Below, piece after piece: positions 1 to 4,657 of a DNA stretch of 6,336 nt (positions within the stretch are counted from its first letter, which is position 1; each line of letters starts with the position of its first letter). Source of the stretch: Bacteriovoracaceae bacterium (GTDB lineage: Bacteria > Bdellovibrionota > UBA1018); NCBI GenBank assembly GCA_023250795.1, contig JAHFAB010000118.1, forward strand, positions 1 through 6,336, in the 5' to 3' direction. The position numbers and the translations under genes are program-made. The notes under the pieces are model-generated. The model was not told the DNA's origin. It ran no database searches and saw only the letters and a list, made by a program, of their open reading frames with translations.

Positions 1-338
1 AGGACAAAGTGTTGAATGAAAATTACCTCGCTCTCGAAAAAATATATGCTTCGCCATTATCACAAGAAGAAAAATTGGAACGTAAGAGTAAAATTTTAAA
101 AAATGTGAAAGAAAAACTGGAACTCAAGCGTGATATTAATAACGCCACACTGATTCAGTATCGAACCTATGGAGTGGGTAAGGCAGAGTTTCAGGCCGTG
201 CTAGATTCTTGTGGATCAGATTGGAAAAGATTTTGGTCTGTGATGAAAAAACTGAAGACTTCTGATTTTTTACGTTCTCACACAGAGAATATTGGAGAAC
301 TGCTGCTCGGCTTGGCGAAGCGGGGGTGTGGTTCGTAG
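1..338 (+). CDS. Predicted aminopeptidase (PF10023/COG4324-like), C-terminal part only
   Basis: The reading frame is open to the left edge (the first whole codon is at 3), so the gene begins outside the window. A GTG at 9 has no Shine-Dalgarno and is not taken as the start. About 111 residues are visible. The segment is mostly helical and charged. It contains an 'INNATL...YRTYG' stretch (around residues 45-56) followed by 'FQAVLDSCGSDWKRFWSVMKKL'-type sequence. This order, an NNA-x-L-x-x-x-x-TY motif and then a 'G-D-W-x-R-F/Y' helix near the C terminus, resembles the end of the predicted zinc aminopeptidase family PF10023. The HExxH metal site of that family would lie upstream and cannot be checked. 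The stop is TAG at 336-338, five bases before the end of the convergent lipoprotein gene. The family assignment rests on remembered motif similarity and is moderately sure; that this is a real coding C terminus is more certain. Confidence 0.68.
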   Translation, partial: DKVLNENYLALEKIYASPLSQEEKLERKSKILKNVKEKLELKRDINNATLIQYRTYGVGKAEFQAVLDSCGSDWKRFWSVMKKLKTSDFLRSHTENIGELLLGLAKRGCGS

Positions 339-343
339 TTTTT

Positions 344-1051
344 TTATGGTCCTACGGTTGTATTCACTTGGATTTCCATTTTTCCTGTGATGCTGTGATT
401 TCGATAAACAGATCTCAGAGGACAATAGGCTGAATAACTCGAAGGGGGAAAGCTGTAGTAGCAAGAAGGGTTATAAGACCCCTGGCAATTGGTCCACCAC
501 TGACAGTAAAAATCATACCGAGGTTGATCAACAGTGACAGTGACAGTGCTGCGGCCTCTGCCTAGGTGATCCGAAAAATCAAAAGTTTGACTATGAGGAG
601 CGCCTTGGCAGCCGGGAGCGGTAGACGTTGGATTGTCTTCGGGAGACAGGGGCTGAGTTACAAAGTTTTGTCCCGCAGCTGTCACCGTGTATGTGACGCA
701 GCCGTAGACTGCATTAAAATTAGAATATCCTGACCCTAAACTTAAACTCAATCGATCTGATCTTCCTGCCGTAATTTTCACTTTTAGAATGCTATCTGTA
801 GTGACCGTGTATTGAAAACTGGGGGTTGTACCGCCAGAGCCTGAGATTGTAAAAATTCCTGCATTGATCATGGGGATGACCGGGTCTGTGCTTGGGACTG
901 TACTGGTCGTTGTGCACGCAGATCCTGTACACGCCGCTGGGGCAGATGTTTGTGTAGGCTGAGGGTTTTCACGATAGGCATCGCTGCCGCAGCTTGAGAC
1001 AAACGTAAGGATCATGAGCGCTGGCAAAATCCACAATTTCTTATTCCACAT
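344..1051 (-). CDS. Secreted cysteine-rich lipoprotein of unknown function (paralogue A)
   Basis: A 235-residue protein if it starts at the ATG at 1051. That start has GGAG 8 nt upstream, whereas the in-frame GTG at 1075 has no ribosome site and would put polar residues before the signal peptide. Residues 1-20 form a lipoprotein signal peptide (MWNKK, then a hydrophobic core) ending in a V-S-S-C lipobox, so C21 should be lipidated. The next residues are G-S-D with no Asp at +2, which fits sorting to the outer membrane. A Ser/Thr/Pro-rich tether (about 22-60) follows, then a beta-rich domain. The mature part has eight more cysteines (41, 46, 118, 148, 183, 189, 197, 210), an even number that suggests disulfides in the periplasm or at the surface. 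The C-terminal part is rich in Tyr, Trp and Cys. It shares a 'VTVTVDQPRYDFYC' motif (170-183) and several other blocks with the lipoprotein encoded at 1280-1930. No known family is recognised. The DNA is more GC-rich than its neighbours. Confidence 0.85.
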   Translation of the reverse strand: MWNKKLWILPALMILTFVSSCGSDAYRENPQPTQTSAPAACTGSACTTTSTVPSTDPVIPMINAGIFTISGSGGTTPSFQYTVTTDSILKVKITAGRSDRLSLSLGSGYSNFNAVYGCVTYTVTAAGQNFVTQPLSPEDNPTSTAPGCQGAPHSQTFDFSDHLGRGRSTVTVTVDQPRYDFYCQWWTNCQGSYNPSCYYSFPPSSYSAYCPLRSVYRNHSITGKMEIQVNTTVGP

Positions 1052-1059
1052 ATTAAACA

Positions 1060-1063
1060 CTCC
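1060..1063 (-). promoter_or_regulatory. Ribosome binding site fixing the start of lipoprotein A
   Basis: On the minus strand GGAG lies 8 nt before the ATG at 1051. No comparable purine run precedes the upstream in-frame GTG at 1075, so this site decides the start choice. Confidence 0.6.
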
Positions 1064-1182
1064 ATTGCCACTCACTTGGTCGGAGAGAGGGCATACATTG
1101 AGTTAATGCAAGGTCGGGGCCAACCCAGGTATTTTTTAACACATTGATTTTTATAGATTTTATTAAGGGGCTTGGATCGAAT

Positions 1183-1210
1183 ACTGTATCGTAGGTCATA
1201 CAAGTGTAAA
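1183..1210 (-). promoter_or_regulatory. Candidate sigma-70-type promoter for lipoprotein A
   Basis: On the minus strand, TTTACA (1210-1205, 5 of 6 matches to TTGACA) is followed after 16 nt by TACAGT (1188-1183, 4 of 6 matches to TATAAT). A start of transcription near 1176 would leave a leader of about 125 nt before the ATG at 1051. The leader contains a weak imperfect hairpin around 1110-1125 (GGTTG/CGACC with one G-U pair), but nothing that looks like a known riboswitch. If real, this promoter lets lipoprotein A be expressed separately from the paralogue 228 bases upstream. The region is AT-rich, so chance matches are likely. Confidence 0.3.
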
Positions 1211-1279
1211 AACGATAGACATTAAACCTTAATTATTTAAAATGATTAAAAATTAAATAACTTTGAAAACACTCAATAT

Positions 1280-1930
1280 TTAAGGAGTTGAGGAAAACGC
1301 ATTCGTATCGTCAGTCTGTATGCTCAACGTTCCGTTCCAAGGGTGAGTGTCCCAGACGTGCGTGTGGGGGCAATATTGGCCAAAATTATAGCACCAATAA
1401 TCGTAATTGGGCTTATTGACAGTGATAGTCACAAGCTGCCGACAGGCAGTATCACCAGTAGCACAGGTTTTCCGAAATGAGGTTGAAAAATCCAACACGG
1501 GGCTTTCTTCTGCAGGGGACAAGAGACCATTGCTGAGAAGAGAAGTAGGTCTGGAATCATCTTCAATACTAATATAGACAGCGAGTTGCGAATAGTTGGG
1601 TGACCATCCTGTTCCTGCGACGGTTTTATTTTGTAATCCGGGCTTAAACTTGATCTTCAAAACGTTTTTTACTCTGACTTGATAGGTGTAAGAGACGTCA
1701 TAGCCAGTTTTATCAATTCTCATTGAAATGACTGGAACACCTGGATTATGCGCTATGGTGTCAGTCACCACAGAAGTTGTTCCAGTGCTTGTAGACATGG
1801 GATTAAGATCTTGAGATGGAGTAAGTGTGATTGTATTTGTGTTCGGCTTGTATTGATACCCACCGCATCCTTGTAAGACGAGTCCGATTAATCCTAATAA
1901 AATAACTTTTAAAATATTTCCTTTTTTCAT
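1280..1930 (-). CDS. Secreted lipoprotein of unknown function (paralogue B)
   Basis: A 216-residue protein starting at the ATG at 1930 (MKKGNILKV...), with GAGAGGG 7 nt upstream. The frame stays open to 1975, but those extra codons precede a complete signal peptide and are not counted. Residues 1-21 are a lipoprotein signal peptide with lipobox L-Q-G-C, so C22 should be lipidated; G-G-Y follows, with no inner-membrane retention Asp. A Thr/Ser-rich linker runs to about residue 65, then a beta-rich domain. Cysteines at 156, 163, 180 and 187 could form two disulfides (C-ATGDTA-C and C-YNFGQY-C). Blocks shared with the neighbouring lipoprotein at 344-1051 are 'Y-x-V-x5-LK-[IV]-K', 'LSPxE', '[FL]DFS', '[LT]VT[IV]TV[NK/DQ]P-x-YD-[YF]-[WY]-C' (ending at C180) and a terminal 'H-x-x-x-G-x-x-x-I-Q'. 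The two are therefore old tandem paralogues. Function is unknown; a surface or periplasmic role is inferred from the lipidation signal and paired cysteines. Confidence 0.85.
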   Translation of the reverse strand: MKKGNILKVILLGLIGLVLQGCGGYQYKPNTNTITLTPSQDLNPMSTSTGTTSVVTDTIAHNPGVPVISMRIDKTGYDVSYTYQVRVKNVLKIKFKPGLQNKTVAGTGWSPNYSQLAVYISIEDDSRPTSLLSNGLLSPAEESPVLDFSTSFRKTCATGDTACRQLVTITVNKPNYDYWCYNFGQYCPHTHVWDTHPWNGTLSIQTDDTNAFSSTP

Positions 1931-1937
1931 AAAAAAA

Positions 1938-1944
1938 CCCTCTC
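1938..1944 (-). promoter_or_regulatory. Ribosome binding site of lipoprotein B
   Basis: GAGAGGG on the minus strand, separated from the ATG at 1930 by seven T residues. This is good spacing and supports the internal ATG over the longer open frame that reaches 1975. Confidence 0.65.
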
Positions 1945-1949
1945 TATAC

Positions 1950-1970
1950 TTACTTATTATAGATAAGTAA
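1950..1970 (-). promoter_or_regulatory. Palindrome enclosing a perfect -10 box upstream of lipoprotein B
   Basis: A perfect 8-bp inverted repeat, TTACTTAT-N5-ATAAGTAA, spans this stretch. Its centre contains TATAAT (minus strand, 1961-1956), an exact sigma-70 -10 hexamer placed to start transcription near 1949, giving a leader of about 19 nt that holds the ribosome site. No -35-like hexamer is found at 16-18 nt spacing (the DNA there reads around GCCCAG). A -10 box inside a symmetric site and without a -35 suggests an operator covering the promoter or an activator-dependent promoter. This is inference from position and symmetry. Confidence 0.5.
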
Positions 1971-2094
1971 TGCAATCTCTGGGCCAGATTTGCGCAATGC
2001 AGTAAAATTTTATTTTAAATATTATTTGTTAAATAAAACGATAAGTTAGATACGATGTGAAAGTTTCAGAAAGTGAACCACTCAATTCATTTTA

Positions 2095-2931
2095 TTGTTA
2101 TTTTTAACTAAGAAACATACAACTGTAAAAAAGTGTTACACTTTTCGTGTGCAAGCTGACGACTTAAAATCTCTCATTTGTATAGCGCATTCTTTATGGG
2201 CAGATTCAGCAGAGGCTATTAGTTCTCTGGCTGAGGTTCTCAGTGTGGTTGCAACGGGGGATTTTCCAACAGAAATAGAAGTAGAGAAAACTGCAAAGGC
2301 CCTCTATTTTCGGATTTTACACCAAGGGACAAGTATAAATGCGCAATCTATTTCGCAACCTTTTTTTCGATTGACAGTTGAACAGCGTTTTATCTTGTCA
2401 AGTTTACATTTGGCTCGTTGGTCTTATGTACGTATTGGAAGAATACTCGATATTGAAGAGAGGCTGATCCCTGAGATAGCATGGACAACAAGGTTAAGTC
2501 TCACCTTAGTTCCTGGGGTTGATTTTAACTCTGTACACCCAACGGGGACTCATCACTTGGCAGTGAATTGTCCCGAGTATCAAAAAGAAAATCCATGGAC
2601 TCAAAAATTTTTGGATGATGAGTTTCCAAAAAATCAAAAAATATTTCTACAAAATCACTCGATTTCATGCAAAACTTGCCAAGAGTCTCTGACTCGATGT
2701 AGAACACTTTATTATTCAGTAGATGGTTTGTTGCCAAGACCAGAAAATACAGAAGAAAAAATAAAACTTCTCAATCATATATATTTGAAAATCCAAAAAC
2801 TACAACACCCCTTGCAACAAAGTTTTTTAGATTCCCTGCGTATTTTTTCTGAGCGTCCTAAAATTAGATGGATTTTTGCATTAAGCTGCATTTTTTTCGT
2901 ATATTTCGTTAGAAAAAACAAAGGAATGTAA
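2095..2931 (+). CDS. Membrane-anchored sigma-region-4-like / ZAS zinc-finger fusion protein
   Basis: A 278-residue frame whose start is uncertain. The frame is open from 2077, has no in-frame ATG before the last codon, and offers TTG at 2095 or GTG at 2149, neither with a clear Shine-Dalgarno. Residues about 93-137 ('LTVEQRFIL...WSYVRIGRILDIEERLIPEIAWTTRLSL') have the spacing of sigma-factor region 4, a helix-turn-helix for -35 contacts. Residues 25-80 are weakly like a degenerate region 2. Next comes a ZAS (zf-HC2) anti-sigma-type module: C159, 'FLDDEFP' (172-178) and H188-x3-C192-x2-C195, followed by a helix. Residues about 257-272 (IRWIFALSCIFFVYFV) form one transmembrane segment with a short KNK tail. 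In most bacteria sigma and ZAS anti-sigma are separate proteins; here both kinds of module sit in one chain. A membrane-tethered transcription regulator is inferred. The last 16 codons overlap the convergent gene. A simpler reading is an anti-sigma-like membrane protein with an unrelated N-terminal HTH. Confidence 0.7.
   Translation: MLFLTKKHTTVKKCYTFRVQADDLKSLICIAHSLWADSAEAISSLAEVLSVVATGDFPTEIEVEKTAKALYFRILHQGTSINAQSISQPFFRLTVEQRFILSSLHLARWSYVRIGRILDIEERLIPEIAWTTRLSLTLVPGVDFNSVHPTGTHHLAVNCPEYQKENPWTQKFLDDEFPKNQKIFLQNHSISCKTCQESLTRCRTLYYSVDGLLPRPENTEEKIKLLNHIYLKIQKLQHPLQQSFLDSLRIFSERPKIRWIFALSCIFFVYFVRKNKGM
2129..2145. promoter_or_regulatory. Perfect 17-bp palindrome AAAAGTGTTACACTTTT, operator-like
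   Basis: Two 8-bp arms (AAAAGTGT / ACACTTTT) flank one central base. The site lies 35 bp inside the sigma-ZAS frame if translation starts at TTG 2095, but only 3 bp before the alternative GTG start at 2149. A weak promoter match (TTGTTA at 2095-2100, TACAAC at 2118-2123, 17-nt spacer) would place the transcription start near or on it. This fits an operator or a start-masking hairpin, perhaps autoregulatory. No cognate regulator can be named. Confidence 0.35.
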
Positions 2932-4512
2932 AAGTCCTGATGCCATCTTTCCAATCGCTAGAACATATTCGGGAGTAATTCCAGAAGTTCCATCTCCTGA
3001 GATGACCAAAGCACCCACAAGTTGATTTTGGTTGCTACGAATAATTCCAGCAAGCAGATTGTTGCCAATTCTTGCAGCTCCCTCTTTGAGTCCCTGTAAG
3101 TATTCACCCGTTTTGCCAGGAACAGAATCATCATTTTTTGATGTTCCTGCGCGATTCCAAAGATCGTTTCTGATGTACCAAAGTTCAGCCGTCAGATTTC
3201 CACAAGAAGCTGCTAGGTATTGACAGTAGCGGTTTGCTCTGTCCTCTAGACTCATACCTTGCTTGAAGCTGAGCTCGGACATGAGGAAAGCCATCGCTAA
3301 TGGACCTAATGTAGGTCCCGGCGGTTTAGCCGCTAGAACGCCTTTCGGTCCAGTTCCTTCGCCTGTATTAAGACCCACACGATTGAGGCAAGCCAGCTGT
3401 GGATCTGCTTGAACAATGGCTTGTTCAGTTTGTGGGGGTAGCTTTCCTAGTACGGACTGGATTTTTTTGTGAATAAGGGTTGATACTGTAGCTAAATCTG
3501 TTTGAGTTCCTTCTCCGTTGTTCAAAGTAAGAGATTGGCTTTCATCATTTTCATCATTAATGGATTCTTCGATTGACTCTCTAAAATGAACTGCATTCAT
3601 TGAGTCATAGGCAATGATGAGGTCTCCATTTGGATCTGTCAGAAATTTTGCGCCAAGACATTTCCCATCAGCATAAAAAGAGAGTTCAGGATTTTTTCCA
3701 GCAAAGTGCCAAGCTCTATCTTCAAACCTTGGAGCTTGTCCATAAAAATGCCAAGTTCCAACTTCTTTTAAGAATATATTTTTTCCATTTTCTAATGGGA
3801 CCCATTTCCAGCGTTGTTCTTCTTGTGTGTGATCACTCTCATTTTCTATTTCCCATTTTCCTACATGAGGACCTGGACCTTTCATTTTTATGGCCCAGAG
3901 ATCAATCATTCTCTTTGTTCCATCACTTTGGAAAAGCCAAAAATCACTTTTTATTTTGAGGGACGGGACCATTCTAATATTTTTTTCTTCACTTTTTATT
4001 TCTTCTTTTTGTATGGTTTTGTTTTCTACTGTTTCCGTTATTGCTATTGGTTGTTGAAATGTAGAAGTGTCTGCAATGAGTGAGGCGTCTAATGAAATGG
4101 GAAGATCTCTTACTGAACGATCTATGCGTGCAGCAAGTTTTTTTTCGTCAACTGGATCTGGTAACACTTCACTAAACCCGTAAGTTTTTAATTTAGCGTG
4201 AAGTGAGGTTTGTTTAAACTCAGTGACTAAAATTATTTTCAGTTTATTACTGACGATTTTTTCTTTGAGAAGTTTGATCAAGGTCACATGAGCAACTAGA
4301 TGTTCTTGAGTTTTTCCATAACAGAGGAGTACACAAGGTCCCACTCTTTCTAAAACTAAAAGGGCTTCGTTAGAAGTTGCACACTCAACCACTTGAATGG
4401 TTGGGATTCCTTTCAGTCGTAAGACGAGCTCAGGAAATTCGGGACCATAAGGTTGTAGAATAACAACTGGAACAACCCCGGGTGTGAGTACAAAATCGAT
4501 GAGTTTGGACGT
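2881..4512 (-). CDS. Pseudo-receiver / Trp-repeat / GAF-like signalling protein, probable ACG start
   Basis: A 543-residue protein if it starts at ACG 4512. No ATG, GTG or TTG occurs in frame between the upstream TAA (4557-4555) and GTG 4392; the latter lies inside the first domain. Residues about 13-135 have receiver alternation: beta1 'VVPVVILQP', beta3 'CVLLCYGK' (60-67), beta4 'KIILVTEF' with T97, beta5 'EVLPDPV' and a last helix to 'RSVRDLP'. The acidic pair after beta1, the phospho-acceptor Asp after beta3 and the beta5 Lys (D119 instead) are all missing, so phosphorylation is not expected. A charged linker (about 140-185) leads to a Trp-rich module (190-305, W192, W206, W220, W235, W237, W254, W268), including twin 'WHFxGxxP' motifs. 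Residues about 400-540 look GAF-like, with 'AELWYI', 'LVGALVISGDG' and a long final helix. There is no membrane segment; it is probably cytosolic. A sensor or adaptor role is inferred. The Trp module is unrecognised. Confidence 0.8.
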   Translation of the reverse strand, partial: TSKLIDFVLTPGVVPVVILQPYGPEFPELVLRLKGIPTIQVVECATSNEALLVLERVGPCVLLCYGKTQEHLVAHVTLIKLLKEKIVSNKLKIILVTEFKQTSLHAKLKTYGFSEVLPDPVDEKKLAARIDRSVRDLPISLDASLIADTSTFQQPIAITETVENKTIQKEEIKSEEKNIRMVPSLKIKSDFWLFQSDGTKRMIDLWAIKMKGPGPHVGKWEIENESDHTQEEQRWKWVPLENGKNIFLKEVGTWHFYGQAPRFEDRAWHFAGKNPELSFYADGKCLGAKFLTDPNGDLIIAYDSMNAVHFRESIEESINDENDESQSLTLNNGEGTQTDLATVSTLIHKKIQSVLGKLPPQTEQAIVQADPQLACLNRVGLNTGEGTGPKGVLAAKPPGPTLGPLAMAFLMSELSFKQGMSLEDRANRYCQYLAASCGNLTAELWYIRNDLWNRAGTSKNDDSVPGKTGEYLQGLKEGAARIGNNLLAGIIRSNQNQLVGALVISGDGTSGITPEYVLAIGKMASGLLHSFVFSNEIYEKNAA

Positions 4513-4519
4513 ACTTTTT

Positions 4520-4526
4520 CCTCCTT
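4520..4526 (-). promoter_or_regulatory. Strong Shine-Dalgarno AAGGAGG with no ATG behind it
   Basis: AAGGAGG on the minus strand is an almost perfect anti-16S match. Seven bases later (AAAAAGT) comes ACG at 4512-4510, in frame with the pseudo-receiver gene and exactly where a start codon should be. The next codons read S-K-L-I-D-F-V-L, a plausible N terminus for the first beta strand region. No other start codon of any frame follows at useful spacing. The site therefore points to ACG as the initiator, or to an ATG changed to ACG by mutation or sequencing error. Confidence 0.65.
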
Positions 4527-4620
4527 TCTTTTCACCTCTTCTCTTTAAAATCGGTTATTTAAACTAAAATAATGAAAAAAAGAATGGCTAAGGATTGATG
4601 CATGATATTATGATGTGTTT

Positions 4621-4649
4621 TTGACACAGGAATTGTGAACTGACATGAT
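4621..4649 (+). promoter_or_regulatory. Sigma-70-type promoter for the TonB-like gene, near-leaderless
   Basis: A perfect TTGACA (4621-4626), a 17-nt spacer and CATGAT (4644-4649, 4 of 6 matches to TATAAT). Transcription would start about 4655-4657, at or just before the ATG at 4658. The -35 box is overlapped by a short inverted repeat, TGTGT-N5-ACACA (4614-4628), which could be an operator half-site pair but is short enough to be chance. The divergent pseudo-receiver gene starts 110-145 bp away on the other strand; no convincing promoter for it was found. Confidence 0.55.
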
Positions 4650-4657
4650 CGAATCCT

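Noticed and set aside
318..346. Possible terminator (CGAAGC...GGTTCG followed by a T run) at the end of the aminopeptidase gene
   Set aside because: The stem has a mismatch, is only 4-5 pairs and has a 10-base loop; too weak to call.
270..464. Open frame on the minus strand across the aminopeptidase/lipoprotein junction
   Set aside because: Overlaps two better supported genes; the translation is low-complexity and basic with no ribosome site.
1262..1285. Possible terminator (ACTC...GAGT then TTTT) after lipoprotein B
   Set aside because: A four-pair stem without GC strength, in very AT-rich DNA.
2026..2056. TTGTTA ... TACGAT as a promoter for the sigma-ZAS gene
   Set aside because: A 19-nt spacer and 4 of 6 matches in each box are within chance for this AT-rich stretch.
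2525..2737. Minus-strand open frame inside the sigma-ZAS gene
   Set aside because: Antisense to the conserved ZAS cysteine motif; no domain pattern and no Shine-Dalgarno.
3032..3223. Plus-strand open frame opposite the GAF-like domain
   Set aside because: Antisense shadow of a recognisable domain; no independent coding evidence.
3630..4083. Two overlapping plus-strand frames with very Phe/Tyr-rich, membrane-like translations
   Set aside because: They arise from antisense reading of Lys/Glu-rich codons (AAA/GAA giving TTT/TTC) in the linker and Trp module; they lack ribosome sites.
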